DNA of 64,000 bases, from contig CAVUPF010000002.1 in assembly GCA_963743285.1 (NCBI GenBank), positions 186,001 to 250,000 of the forward strand. Direction: 5' to 3'. Source of the DNA: CAVUPF01 sp963743285. GTDB lineage: Bacteria; Actinomycetota; Thermoleophilia; Solirubrobacterales; 70-9. The notes beneath the pieces are model-generated. The model had not been told where the DNA came from. It was given only the letters and a program-made list of their open reading frames with translations, and ran no database searches. Of the stretch, positions 1 to 10,014 are shown one piece after another. Position 1 is the stretch's first letter. Each line of letters starts with the position of its first letter. A program made the position numbers and the translations under genes.

Positions 1-1138
1 GCGGCACCAGGATCAGGTTGAGCGCGACGTTGGAGGCGAGCGCCGCGATCGCCGCCGGGAAGTTGTACTCGGTGCGCCCGGTGCGGCCGAGGATCACCAC
101 CATCACCATGTAGAGCGCGTAGAGGGTGACGGCGGCGGCGATCAGCCCGACCACTTCGTAGGCATCGAAGAACTTGGGAGCGGCGAAGATGCGCACCAGG
201 TACTCGGCCAGCAGCCACAACCCGACCACCATCCAGGTGCAGCCGGCGAGGAAGAGGGTGATCACGTTGGCGTAGGTGCGGCGCGCCTCGTCGTCGTTGC
301 GGATCGAGTAGGCGAGCGGCGGCCAGGCGAGCTGGAAGCCGCGGACGAGGACGTTGACCGCCTGTGCGAACTTGACCGCCACCGCGTAGAGGCCCGCCGC
401 GCCGAGCCCGTCGACCTGGACGATGATGACGCGGTCGACGAGGTTGAGCAGGTAGAGGCTGACCTCGGCGGGCATCGTCGGCAGGCCGAAGCGGAGCAGC
501 CGACGCAGCAACGGCCGGTCGATCCGCAGGGTGAGGCGCCGGCGCTGGGCGAAGATCATCGCGACGACGAAGACGGCGCCGGTCACGTAGGAGCCGAGCA
601 AGAGGCCGCGGGCCCCGTCCCCCACCCCGACGACGAGGACGACGGTCAGCGCGATCGTGCCGAGGACGTTGGTGATCGTGGTGATGAAGTAGGCGCGGGC
701 GCGCTCGTCGAGCCGGTAGAGCGTCAGCAGGTATTCGAACATTGTCGCCACCCAGAGGCCGCCGATCGAGATCCGCACCAGCTCGGCACCGTGCTGGGAG
801 GCAGCGTGGCTACCGAGCAGCGCTTCCGAGAGCGGCCCGGCGAAGGGCAGGGCGACGAGGCAGGCGATCGTCGAGGCCCAGAAGAGGCCGGAGAAGGCGA
901 CGGCGACGACCGCGTCGGGGTTCTCGTCCTCGCGGTAGTAGAAGCGCAGCACCGCCTCGATCAGGCCGAGCCGGACGACGATGCTGGCCGAGACGACGGC
1001 GGCGAAGAGGAGCTCGGCGGCGCCGTAGTCGTCGGTGCTGAGGTGCCGCGTGTAGAGCGGCAGCAGCGCGACCGCGATCAGTTTCGAGAGGATGCTCGCC
1101 GCCGTGTAGGCGGCGCCGGTCGTTGCGAGTCGCCGCAT
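1..1138 (-). CDS. Oligosaccharide flippase family protein (Wzx/MATE-like), partial
   Basis: Multi-pass membrane protein, C-terminus cut off by the left window edge; about 379 residues are visible. It begins MRRLATTGAAYTAASILSKL and shows repeated hydrophobic helices separated by short basic loops, with the early YTRHLSTDDYG segment typical of polysaccharide biosynthesis (Wzx-like) flippases, which move undecaprenyl-linked glycans across the membrane. Start: ATG at 1138 is used; an in-frame GTG at 1150 would add four residues and leave 9 bases to the upstream O-antigen gene, so either is possible. It is the last visible gene of a minus-strand surface-polysaccharide operon. Family is clear; the substrate cannot be told. 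Confidence 0.85.
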   Translation of the reverse strand, partial: MRRLATTGAAYTAASILSKLIAVALLPLYTRHLSTDDYGAAELLFAAVVSASIVVRLGLIEAVLRFYYREDENPDAVVAVAFSGLFWASTIACLVALPFAGPLSEALLGSHAASQHGAELVRISIGGLWVATMFEYLLTLYRLDERARAYFITTITNVLGTIALTVVLVVGVGDGARGLLLGSYVTGAVFVVAMIFAQRRRLTLRIDRPLLRRLLRFGLPTMPAEVSLYLLNLVDRVIIVQVDGLGAAGLYAVAVKFAQAVNVLVRGFQLAWPPLAYSIRNDDEARRTYANVITLFLAGCTWMVVGLWLLAEYLVRIFAAPKFFDAYEVVGLIAAAVTLYALYMVMVVILGRTGRTEYNFPAAIAALASNVALNLILVP

Positions 1139-1159
1139 ATATCCCGACACGGGGCGAGA

Positions 1160-2701
1160 CTACGCGGGGTCGCGGACTGCGGGGCTGGCCGCGAGCGCGG
1201 CGCCTGCGGCGAGGAGAACCCAGGTGATCGGATCTTCGAAAAAGCCGGCGTAGGCCATGGTGTGGACCAGGAGGGCCACAAAGGCGGCGAGCACGGCGGC
1301 GCGAGCTACCGGCAGGCCGGCAGGCCCGCTCGCCGAGCTGGAGGGCTCCGCCCCGACGGGCGCCGCGCGAGAGGCGGGCAGGCCAGGCATCGTTGCCCGC
1401 AGGCCGGTGCTCATCGCCCAGAGGGCCGTGAGGATCAAGGCTACGTAGAGCGCCAAGCCGAGCAGGCCCTGCTCTGCCGCGATCGTGATCGGCTCTGTGT
1501 GGGAGACGGAGACCGGCACCTTGTGCTTTGCGGCGTGGGCTCGATAGGCGGTGGAGAAGGAGCCCGAGCCATAGCCGTAGATGGGGCGCCGCTCGAAGAG
1601 GCGGATGCCGCCGGAGACGAGGTGGGCGCGGCCGCTGGTGTCGATGTTGAGTCTTTCGAAGTTGATCTTCGAGGAACCGCCGGCAAGCGCGACGAAGGAG
1701 ACCGCGACCACGGCACCGATGCCGACCGCGCCCAGCGTCCACTTCAGGCTCCAGCGCAGCGCCGCCAGCACGGCCAGCCCCGCCAGCAAGGCGATGAAGC
1801 TCGACTCCGAGTAGGTCGGCACCAGGCCGATCCACAGGATCCCCACCAACCCCGCCAGCAAGGCGATGCTCCGTCGCTCCTTGGCCCATAGCAGCGCCGC
1901 CGTCGCCACGACGATCGCCAGCGCCAGATACCTGCCGTAGATGTTCGGGTCCCAAAACACCGAGTTGACCCGGAAGTAGGTGTGAAATTCGTTCGAGCGG
2001 ATCACCTGGTGATTCCAGAACAGGCCCCTGGTCGCGTACTCGATCGACCCCACCACGACGAACAGCAGCGCCTCGATCGCCACCATCCACAGCACCTGGG
2101 TCAGAAGCGTCCGATCCCATCGGAAATCGCTCAGCAACGCATAGCCCACCGCGAACGGCACGTAGAAAAAGCAGACGTCCTGCAGCCCTTTGGAGAAGTC
2201 AGCCGAGTACATCACCTGCAGTCCATAGAGGACGACCACTGCCGCCAGGACCCTCGGCAGCCACTTGACGGCCCCCTGCGCGACTGGGACCGCGGGCCGA
2301 GCGCTCCAGTCCCTGATCGCCGCGGCAAGCGCCCCCGCGGCGATCACCACATACAGCGGCACCAACAGGTTGGCGGTTTCGCCGCCGGCTTCGAGCGGGA
2401 TGCGGAAGGGGAGGACGAAGACGATCACCAGCGGCAGGACGCGCGGCCAGCGGCGAAAGGCGAGGGCGAGGGCAGCGGTGACGGCGAGCGTCGCAAGGGC
2501 GGCGATGGCGAGCCGGGCGGGATGGTCGCGCAGGTCGACGATCCGGTGGGAGTGCCACTGATCGCCGAGGATGAGCATCGGGACGAGGGCGAGGGCGAGG
2601 ATCATCGCCGCCGATCGCAGCCGACCCGGCGGGGTGAGGATCGCGGTCGCGGCGGCCGCGACCGCGATCAAGACGCCGGCCCCGGCGAGAACGCCGCTCA
2701 A
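1160..2701 (-). CDS. O-antigen ligase/polymerase-like membrane protein
   Basis: 513-residue polytopic membrane protein with about a dozen hydrophobic helices and one large extracytoplasmic loop between helices in the second half (around residues 330-400, containing RLNIDTSGRAHL and RRPIYGYGSGSF). This loop pattern, with GYGSG and a following Ser-His-(Thr/Asn) segment, is the Wzy_C signature of O-antigen ligases and polymerases, which join undecaprenyl-linked sugar units. The start is TTG, overlapping the stop of the upstream Ig-like gene by four bases (TTGA), so the two are translationally coupled. In a Gram-positive it more likely polymerises exopolysaccharide or a wall glycan than attaches O-antigen to LPS. 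Confidence 0.85.
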   Translation of the reverse strand: MSGVLAGAGVLIAVAAAATAILTPPGRLRSAAMILALALVPMLILGDQWHSHRIVDLRDHPARLAIAALATLAVTAALALAFRRWPRVLPLVIVFVLPFRIPLEAGGETANLLVPLYVVIAAGALAAAIRDWSARPAVPVAQGAVKWLPRVLAAVVVLYGLQVMYSADFSKGLQDVCFFYVPFAVGYALLSDFRWDRTLLTQVLWMVAIEALLFVVVGSIEYATRGLFWNHQVIRSNEFHTYFRVNSVFWDPNIYGRYLALAIVVATAALLWAKERRSIALLAGLVGILWIGLVPTYSESSFIALLAGLAVLAALRWSLKWTLGAVGIGAVVAVSFVALAGGSSKINFERLNIDTSGRAHLVSGGIRLFERRPIYGYGSGSFSTAYRAHAAKHKVPVSVSHTEPITIAAEQGLLGLALYVALILTALWAMSTGLRATMPGLPASRAAPVGAEPSSSASGPAGLPVARAAVLAAFVALLVHTMAYAGFFEDPITWVLLAAGAALAASPAVRDPA

Positions 2702-3177
2702 GCTGCGCCCTTCGCGGCGCTCCTGCAGGCGGCGGTGGGGTTGCGCGGCGCGCGGCGCAGGCGGATCGTCCCGGGCAGGACGAGGTTGCGTTCCTGGGCG
2801 AGCAGCTCGACTCGCAACTTGTAGCTGCCGGGCGGCGCGATACCGCCGTCAAGGCCGCGGCCGTCCCAGTCGAAGGTGAAGAAGTTATAGGCGGCCAGGT
2901 AGCGATCGTGGGCAAGGGTGAGGACCAGTCCCCCGCCGGGACCGATCACCTGCACGGTCGCGTGGTCGGAGCGGGTGACGCGGAATTCGATCCGCTCCGG
3001 GCCCGAGGGGCAGCTTCCGTTCGGCATGAAGGCGCGCCCGGTGGCGGTGGCGAAGGTTACGTGGTCGAGGACGAGCGGGTCTCGCTTCAGCCGCTGCGAG
3101 AAGGCGAAGGCCGCGACCGTGGCGAGGACGAGCAGCGCGAAGACCAGGCCCGCCGCGCTAACCCGTCGACGAGGCAT
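2698..3177 (-). CDS. Membrane-anchored protein with FlgD-like Ig fold
   Basis: 159 residues. One N-terminal hydrophobic helix (about residues 8-27) acts as a signal anchor; the rest is predicted outside the cell. The segment YNFFTFDWDGRGLDGGIAPPGSYKLRVEL is the usual core of FlgD-type Ig-like domains (F-x-W-D-G-x-D-x-x-G-x-x-x-x-x-G-x-Y). Such domains are found in assembly and adhesion proteins. It lies between the O-antigen polymerase and the LytR_C gene with overlaps at both ends (4 and 20 bases), so it is part of the polysaccharide operon and may help assemble or anchor the glycan at the surface. Exact role unknown. Confidence 0.7.
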   Translation of the reverse strand: MPRRRVSAAGLVFALLVLATVAAFAFSQRLKRDPLVLDHVTFATATGRAFMPNGSCPSGPERIEFRVTRSDHATVQVIGPGGGLVLTLAHDRYLAAYNFFTFDWDGRGLDGGIAPPGSYKLRVELLAQERNLVLPGTIRLRRAPRNPTAACRSAAKGAA

Positions 3178-3931
3178 CGTTTTCGCCGACGATCACCGAG
3201 ACCGGGGCCCCGGCAGAGACTGAGTCAACTTCAGAAATCATCGGCTGCACCTGGCCGATCCCAAGGTCCTTGGCCACGCTCCGCGCCTCGGGGGCATGGC
3301 CGGGCTTGAACATGACAGTGCTGCTGGCGAAGCTGGAGTTGCTGTTGGTCACCACCCCCAGCTTGAAGCCCTTGCGCTGGACTTTGTCGCCGTAGCGAGC
3401 CGCGAGCCCCGGCACGGCGGTCCCGTTTAGCACCGCGACCTCGATCTCGCTCGGCTTCGTCGAAGTGGCGGCACCGCCCTTACCGTCCTTGCCGCCTCCG
3501 CCTCCGCCTGACCCGTGCAGAGCTGCGTAGGCGACGCCGCCGCCGATGACCAGCACGACGACGAAGACCGCCGCCAGGTAGCGCGGCTCGGCGAACCGCT
3601 CTCCGCGGCTGGAGCGCCACTGACGCAGCCGCTCTCCGCGGGCCGTCTCCGGCCCGCCGGCCTCGCGGCGCAGTCGGCGCTCCTCGCGCAGCGCGACTGC
3701 CTGCTGTTCGGCGGTACGAGCCTCCTCAAGGCGGCGCAGCTCCTCGGCGCGACGCGCCGCCGCCGCTGAGGTCGACTCCTTGCGTTCCGTGTCGCGCTCC
3801 GGCGCCGACCCGGCCCACTCGCGCAGGCGCCGGATGTCGCGCCCGTGGGTAAAGGAGAGCAGGGCAAGCAGGGCCAGGCCGAAGAACGCGGCCAGGCCGG
3901 CGAAAGCGCCGATTTCCTTGATCAGCTCCAC
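3158..3931 (-). CDS. LytR C-terminal-domain protein with coiled coil
   Basis: 257 residues from GTG at 3931. Order of parts: an N-terminal hydrophobic helix (residues 5-27), a charged Arg/Glu-rich coiled-coil stretch (about 45-110), a second hydrophobic helix (about 125-145), a Gly/Ser/Thr linker, then a LytR_C domain starting EIEVAVLNGTAVPGLA. The LVNGT-type motif is diagnostic of LytR_C, found at the end of LytR-CpsA-Psr proteins that ligate glycopolymers to peptidoglycan, but no LCP catalytic domain is present here. The GTG start is preferred because longer reading overlaps the upstream dehydratase, which ends at 3949. Likely envelope accessory protein of the glycan operon. Confidence 0.75.
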   Translation of the reverse strand: MELIKEIGAFAGLAAFFGLALLALLSFTHGRDIRRLREWAGSAPERDTERKESTSAAAARRAEELRRLEEARTAEQQAVALREERRLRREAGGPETARGERLRQWRSSRGERFAEPRYLAAVFVVVLVIGGGVAYAALHGSGGGGGGKDGKGGAATSTKPSEIEVAVLNGTAVPGLAARYGDKVQRKGFKLGVVTNSNSSFASSTVMFKPGHAPEARSVAKDLGIGQVQPMISEVDSVSAGAPVSVIVGENDASSTG

Positions 3932-3948
3932 GGAGTGGCTGCGAGAGG

Positions 3949-5886
3949 CTACTCGTCGTAGACGACCGTCGCCGGGTCGCTGCTGGGCGAGGTGATCATC
4001 TCGACGACTCGGCTGGCCAAGTCGGCCTCGTCGCCGGCCAATACCAGGTGCTCGAGCGAGTTCAGGGTCGGCTCGACCCACTCCGGGTCCAGCGGCGCCT
4101 CTCGAACCGCTCGCCGGATCCGCTTCGAGGCGGTCGGCTGCTCACTCTCGCCCAAGCCGAAGAGCTGCTCGTGTAGCTTCTCCCCGGGCCGCGGTTTGGT
4201 GAATTCGATTGCGATATCGCGCTCCGGCTCATACCCGGCGAGGCGGATCATGTTGTGTGCGAGATCGACGATCTTCACCGGATCGCCCATGTCAAGGACG
4301 AAGACCTCCCCCATGCCGGCCCCAATGTCCCCGGCGCGGATGACGAGCTGGACCGCCTCGGGGATGGTCATGAAGTAGCGGGTCATCTCGGGATGGGTGA
4401 CGGTGACCGGCCCGCCGCGCTCGATCTGGCTGCGAAAGATCGGTACGACGCTGCCCGAGGAGGCAAGCACGTTGCCGAAGCGGACGCTGGCAAAGCGGGT
4501 TCGGGGGTGCTTGTGGCCGGCCAACTCGACGATCCACTCCGCCATCGCCTTCGAGGCGCCCATCACGGTTTGCGGGTTGACCGCCTTGTCCGTGGAGATG
4601 AGGACGAAGCGTTCGACCTTGGAGGCGGCGGCCGTCTCCGCAGTGACCCGCGTCGCGAACGCGTTGTTGCGGACGGCCTCCAGCGGGTTGGCCTCCATCA
4701 GCGGAACGTGCTTATAGGCAGCGGCGTGGAAGACGACGGAAGGCTTGAAGCGCTGCATCACCTCCAGCATCCGGTGCGGCTCCTTGCAGTCGGCGAGCAC
4801 CGCCTCGACGTTGGTGAAATGGCGCTCCTCGACCATCTCGCGGTCGATCTCGAAGAGGTTGTCCTCGGCATGGTCGAGCATCACCAGGAGTCTCGGTCGG
4901 ACCCGGGCTATCTGGCGGCAAAGCTCGGCGCCGATCGAACCGCCCGCCCCGGTGACGAGGACGATCCGGTCGCGCAGGTAGGCGCCGGCCCGGTCGAGTT
5001 CGAAGACGACCGGCTCGCGGCCGAGCACGTCCTCGACCTGGACCTCGCGCAACTGCTTGTTGAGCTGGACGCCACCGCGCAGCAGCTCGAACACGGTGGG
5101 CAGGGTACGCACGCGGATCTCGCGCTCGCGGCAGGCAGCGACGACCTTGGCGCGCAGCGTCCCCGGCGCCGAGGGGATCGCGATCACCACCTCGTCGGGC
5201 TCGGCCTCATCGAGGATCGCGACGATGTCCGCAGTCGAGCCGAGCACCTTCAGCCCCAGCATCCGCATCCCTCGCTTGCGCGGGTCATCATCGACGAAGC
5301 CGATCGCGGTTGAGCCGAGGTTGGGGTTGAGCTGAAGCTCGCGGACCACCATCTGCCCGCCCGAGCCGGCGCCGATCACCAGCACCTCGCGCCTGGGGAC
5401 GCGAGAGCCGCGCGAGGGCCGCTCGACGATCAGCCGCACCGCAAGGCGGGCGCCGGCGATCAGCAGCACGGTCAGGATGAAGTCCATCACCACCACCGAG
5501 CGCGGCAAGGTGTGCTTGAACGGCTGCACTACTGCGAAGAAGACGATCACGATCACGCTGGCGAAGGCGACGGCGCGAAGGATGAGGAAGACGTCGCGGC
5601 CGCTCACGTAGCGCCACCACTTCTGGTAGAGCCCGAAGGCACCAAAGACGACCAGCTTGCCGACCACGACGATGCCGACCGCCTGGGCGAAGAGCAGCTG
5701 GTAGCGGGGTGGGAGTCCGTGCGCGTCGTCGAGAAAGCGCAGCTGGAAGGCTAAGAAGAAGGAGAGGGCGACCAGGACCGCGTCGGCGAACACCTGGAGA
5801 ACCCGATTGCGATAGACCGGATGATTCAGCCGCTGCATGGACCGGGCGAGTTTAGAGGCTGAGGTCTTAGGATCACGGATCTCCAT
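3949..5886 (-). CDS. PglF/CapD/WbpM-type UDP-sugar 4,6-dehydratase (polysaccharide biosynthesis)
   Basis: 645 residues. Four N-terminal transmembrane helices are followed by a CoA-binding-like Rossmann domain (VIGAGSGGQMVV) and a second, catalytic short-chain-dehydrogenase domain (LVTGAGGSIGAELC). The active site reads STDKAVNPQTVMGASKAMAEW, with Met in place of the usual YxxxK tyrosine, as is known in the large PglF/WbpM dehydratases. These make UDP-4-keto-6-deoxy sugars for glycans. ATG at 5886 is preferred: a GGGAGGGG ribosome site sits 9 bases upstream; an internal ATG at 5838 is the alternative. The start directly abuts the divergent DedA start at 5887. First gene of the minus-strand glycan operon. 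Confidence 0.9.
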   Translation of the reverse strand: MEIRDPKTSASKLARSMQRLNHPVYRNRVLQVFADAVLVALSFFLAFQLRFLDDAHGLPPRYQLLFAQAVGIVVVGKLVVFGAFGLYQKWWRYVSGRDVFLILRAVAFASVIVIVFFAVVQPFKHTLPRSVVVMDFILTVLLIAGARLAVRLIVERPSRGSRVPRREVLVIGAGSGGQMVVRELQLNPNLGSTAIGFVDDDPRKRGMRMLGLKVLGSTADIVAILDEAEPDEVVIAIPSAPGTLRAKVVAACREREIRVRTLPTVFELLRGGVQLNKQLREVQVEDVLGREPVVFELDRAGAYLRDRIVLVTGAGGSIGAELCRQIARVRPRLLVMLDHAEDNLFEIDREMVEERHFTNVEAVLADCKEPHRMLEVMQRFKPSVVFHAAAYKHVPLMEANPLEAVRNNAFATRVTAETAAASKVERFVLISTDKAVNPQTVMGASKAMAEWIVELAGHKHPRTRFASVRFGNVLASSGSVVPIFRSQIERGGPVTVTHPEMTRYFMTIPEAVQLVIRAGDIGAGMGEVFVLDMGDPVKIVDLAHNMIRLAGYEPERDIAIEFTKPRPGEKLHEQLFGLGESEQPTASKRIRRAVREAPLDPEWVEPTLNSLEHLVLAGDEADLASRVVEMITSPSSDPATVVYDE

Positions 5887-6558
5887 ATGCCGGATCCCCT
5901 CCCTTTTGCCGATATTAGCGGGCCGATCGTCGAATTCTGCGTCAGCGTGGTCGAAAGCACCGGCCTGACGGGGATATTCCTGCTGATGGCAGCGGGCAGC
6001 GCCTGCATCCCGATCCCCAGCGAGGCGGTGATGCTGTTCGGCGGCTTTGACGTCTCCAACGGCAGCCAGACGCTGATCGGGGTGACCGCGGCGGGCTTCG
6101 CGGGGAACATGGCCGGCTCCTGGCTGACCTATGCGATCGGCTACTACGGTCGCATCGACCTGCTGGAGAAGAACCGCTTGATCCACCTCAGCCCCTCGCG
6201 GTTGGCCCGGGTCGACGGCTGGTTCAAGCGCCACGGAGACGCCACCGTCTTCTTCACCCGTCTGGTGCCGCTCGTGCGGGCCTTCGTCTCACTCCCGGCC
6301 GGCCTGGCGAAGATGCCGTTCTGGCGGTTCACCTGGCTGACCGCGCTCGGCTCGCTGCCCTGGGTGCTCGGATTCGCGCTGCTCGGACAGGCGGTTGGAG
6401 ACAACTGGCAGCGGTGGCGCAACCATCTCCAGATCCTCGACTACCTGGTGGTCGCTGCGGTAGTCGGGCTGGCCGTGTACGCGATCGTGAAGCGGCGGCG
6501 GGGCGGCGGGGCTGGCCCCGGCAAGGCGACCGAGCCCGCCGGCGCTGGGGGCGCTTGA
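5887..6558 (+). CDS. DedA family membrane protein
   Basis: 223 residues with the VTT (SNARE-associated/DedA) fold. The early GIFLLMAAGSACIPIPSEAVMLFGGF stretch holds the reentrant P-I-P-S-E motif, and the later FFTRLVPLVRAFVSLPAGLAKMP segment the conserved RxxPxxRxxxxxxAG motif. DedA proteins include flippases that recycle undecaprenyl phosphate and phosphatidylethanolamine. The next gene, overlapping by four bases, is a UppP-type undecaprenyl pyrophosphate phosphatase, so carrier-lipid recycling is a likely job here. Start at 5887 (weak GGA 8-10 bases upstream); an internal GTG at 5947 cannot be excluded. Confidence 0.88.
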   Translation: MPDPLPFADISGPIVEFCVSVVESTGLTGIFLLMAAGSACIPIPSEAVMLFGGFDVSNGSQTLIGVTAAGFAGNMAGSWLTYAIGYYGRIDLLEKNRLIHLSPSRLARVDGWFKRHGDATVFFTRLVPLVRAFVSLPAGLAKMPFWRFTWLTALGSLPWVLGFALLGQAVGDNWQRWRNHLQILDYLVVAAVVGLAVYAIVKRRRGGGAGPGKATEPAGAGGA

Positions 6559-7364
6559 GCGAGGCGGTCGACGGGCGGATCCCGGCGCGGCGCGCAATCG
6601 CGCTGGGGATCGTCCAGGGGCCAGCGGAGCTGTTGCCGGTCTCCAGCTCCGCCCACATCGTGCTGATCCCGTGGCTGGTCGGGTGGGAATGGGAGGCGAT
6701 CGAGCCCGAGGTCCGCAAGAGCTTTGAGGTGGCGCTGCACGCCGGCGCGGCGGCGGCGCTGCTGATCGGCCAGCGGCGGGTGATCGCCGAGGAGCTGCGC
6801 TTCTTCGACCTGCGCCGAGCTGCGGTGCTGGCGCTCTCCTTCGCCCCGGCGGCGGTTGTCGGCTACGCGCTGGAGCGACCGATCGAGCGGCGCCTGGGCG
6901 GGCCAAGGGCGACCGCGATCGGGCTGCTGGGCGGCGCGGCTGCGATGGCGCTCGCCGACCGCCGACCGCAAGAGCGCGGGCGGGGGGAGGTCGACTGGCG
7001 CGACGCGCTGGCGCTGGGAGTGGCCCAGGCGGCGGCGCTGGCGCCCGGGGTCTCGCGCAACGGCGCCACGCTGACCGCAGCCCGCGCCCGCCGCTTCTCC
7101 CGCGCCCAGGCGAACCTGCTCTCCCGAACCGTGGCCTTGCCGATCATCGTCGGCGCCACGGTTCTGAAGGGTGGCCGGCTGCGAAGCCGCGGCGCCTCCC
7201 CCGAGCTGCGCCGTACGATGGCCGTAGGGGTCGCCGCCTCGTTCGCCTCGACCCTTGCCTCGCAACGCCTCATCCACCTGGTCGAGCGCGATCGAGCGCT
7301 CTGGCCTTACGCTGCCTACCGAGCCGCCCTGGCGGCTGCGGTTCTTGCAAAGCTGCGTCGATGA
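6555..7364 (+). CDS. uppP: Undecaprenyl-diphosphatase (UppP/BacA)
   Basis: 269 residues, all membrane helices. Both family motifs are visible: GIVQGPAELLPVSSSAHI (family QGxxEFLPISSSGH; here Leu and Ala replace Phe and Gly) and PGVSRNGATLTAARARRFSR (family PGxSRSGxT). The enzyme removes one phosphate from undecaprenyl pyrophosphate outside the membrane, regenerating the lipid carrier for peptidoglycan and surface glycans. Start is TTG at 6555, overlapping the DedA stop (TTGA), with a G-rich tract just upstream; longer starts would run far into DedA. Substitutions in both motifs are mild and the enzyme is probably active. Confidence 0.88.
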   Translation: MSEAVDGRIPARRAIALGIVQGPAELLPVSSSAHIVLIPWLVGWEWEAIEPEVRKSFEVALHAGAAAALLIGQRRVIAEELRFFDLRRAAVLALSFAPAAVVGYALERPIERRLGGPRATAIGLLGGAAAMALADRRPQERGRGEVDWRDALALGVAQAAALAPGVSRNGATLTAARARRFSRAQANLLSRTVALPIIVGATVLKGGRLRSRGASPELRRTMAVGVAASFASTLASQRLIHLVERDRALWPYAAYRAALAAAVLAKLRR

Positions 7365-7437
7365 GTTCGCCAGCTGACACGGTGAAACTGGGTCATCGTC
7401 GTCGGTCGCGAGTGGCGCGCGCCGCGGAGGGGCCCCA

Positions 7438-8436
<999 letters not shown>

Positions 8437-8500
8437 GTGGGATACCACGACGCGATGGAGAACCTCCATCGCGAGAGTGCTCGACAATGGACCCGGATAG

Positions 8501-10012
8501 ATGGAGGCTCGCTCCTCAAGCGCGATGATCGGAACGGTGCTCTCCCGTCGTTATCGGCTGGAGGCAAAGCTGGGCAGCGGCGGGATGTCGACCGTGTACC
8601 TGTCGCGCGACGAGACGCTCGACCGGCCGGTCGCAGTGAAGGTGATGCACCGCGAGATGTCCGAGCAGCCCGACCAGCTCGAGCGCTTCCGCCAGGAGGC
8701 GCGGGCGGTGGCGAAGCTCTCCCATCCCAATGTCGTCTCGGTGATCGACGCCGGCGAGGACGGCGGCTACCCCTACATCGTCTTCGAGTACGTCGAAGGG
8801 GAGACGCTGAAGCAGCGGATCGCCCGGGTCGGGGCACTGGACACCCAGGAGGCGATCGCCTACGCGATCGAGATCGCCAGGGGCCTCACCGTTGCCCACG
8901 CCCGAAAGATGGTCCACCGCGACATCAAGCCGCAGAACATCCTGATCGACAGCGAGGGCCGGGCGAAGCTGACCGACTTTGGCATCTCCCGTCAGCTCGA
9001 GCAGGACGGGATGACCGCGACCGGGCGGGTGCTGGGCACAACCGACTACGTCGCCCCCGAGCAGGCGATGGGACGTGGGGTCGACCCGCGCTGCGACATC
9101 TATTCGCTCGGCGTCGTCCTCTTCGAGATGCTGGTCGGGCAGGTGCCGTTCCACGCCGACAGCCAGGTCGGCGTGGCGATGAAACACGTCAACGAGGATC
9201 TGCCCGACGTGCAGCGGCGCCGGCCGGAGGCCTCCGCCGCAGTTGCGCTGGTGGTCGAGCGCGCGACTGCGAAGAGTCCCGACCAGCGCTACCAGCAGAT
9301 CGGCGAGATGATCGACGACCTCTTAACCGCACTGGAGGTGGAGGCCGCCAAGGCCGGCTCCACCTCCGGCGAGGCGACCAGCGTGCTCGACGCGCTGCCG
9401 CCGCCGAAGCGCAAGCTCTCCGCTCGCGTCCGCTGGTCCTGGGCGACGATCGTCGCCGTAGTCCTGATCGGCGGAGGGGCGCTCGCGGCGGCGCACTTCA
9501 TCGGCAACGGGAGCCTCGGCAACGGCGGCGCCGGGAGGAATGCCGGCACGCCGATCCCGATCTCCTCCGCCACCGGCTACAACCCCGAGGGCGACGGCGA
9601 AGAAAACCCCGAAGCGGTCGGGGCGGTAATCAACGCCGGTCCGGCTGCTTGGTCCACTGAGCACTACGAATCCCCCACCTTCGCCGGGACGAAGACCGGC
9701 CCAGAGCCTGGCACCGGCATCTACGTGACGACAAGGGCGGCGGCGACCCCGTCGGAGATGGTGGTGCGCACGCCAACCCCCGGCTGGGACGCACAGGTCT
9801 TCGCCGTGGCGGGCGAACCGCCGGCCGCCATCACGGGATGGGGGCGTCCGGTGGGAGAGGTGAGCAACGCTGCCAACGTCCAGGCGATCAGCCTCAGCAG
9901 CCTTCAGCATCCGGCTCGCCACTTCCTGCTCTGGCTCAAGAAGGCCGTGCCGGCCCCCGATCAGAGTGGCGGCTATCTGGTCGAAATCAGCGACATCAAG
10001 CTGCTGAACTGA
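8501..10012 (+). CDS. Membrane Ser/Thr protein kinase with extracellular domain
   Basis: 503 residues. Kinase domain about 18-275 with GSGGMSTVYL glycine loop, VAVKVM lysine, catalytic HRDIKPQN, DFGIS magnesium loop and APEQ. A single transmembrane helix follows (about 317-335), then a roughly 165-residue extracellular part, which looks beta-rich and ends in a possible discoidin-like fold (WGRPVGEVSNAANVQAISL ... FLLWL). Hanks-type kinases of this layout sense envelope signals. There are no PASTA repeats, unlike the kinase at 11-12.9 kb. A GACAAT -10-like hexamer lies 12 bases before the ATG. Ligand and substrates unknown; the second Met (8525) is a possible start. Confidence 0.9.
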   Translation: MEARSSSAMIGTVLSRRYRLEAKLGSGGMSTVYLSRDETLDRPVAVKVMHREMSEQPDQLERFRQEARAVAKLSHPNVVSVIDAGEDGGYPYIVFEYVEGETLKQRIARVGALDTQEAIAYAIEIARGLTVAHARKMVHRDIKPQNILIDSEGRAKLTDFGISRQLEQDGMTATGRVLGTTDYVAPEQAMGRGVDPRCDIYSLGVVLFEMLVGQVPFHADSQVGVAMKHVNEDLPDVQRRRPEASAAVALVVERATAKSPDQRYQQIGEMIDDLLTALEVEAAKAGSTSGEATSVLDALPPPKRKLSARVRWSWATIVAVVLIGGGALAAAHFIGNGSLGNGGAGRNAGTPIPISSATGYNPEGDGEENPEAVGAVINAGPAAWSTEHYESPTFAGTKTGPEPGTGIYVTTRAAATPSEMVVRTPTPGWDAQVFAVAGEPPAAITGWGRPVGEVSNAANVQAISLSSLQHPARHFLLWLKKAVPAPDQSGGYLVEISDIKLLN

Positions 10013-10014
10013 GC

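Noticed and set aside
791..1891. Long plus-strand frames in 0.7-3.3 kb
   Set aside because: Arg/Gly/Asp-rich shadows of the minus-strand polysaccharide genes caused by high GC.
3949..6234. Longer 761-codon frame for the sugar dehydratase
   Set aside because: The extra 116 codons run antisense through DedA and are low-complexity; the ribosome site and family start support 5886.
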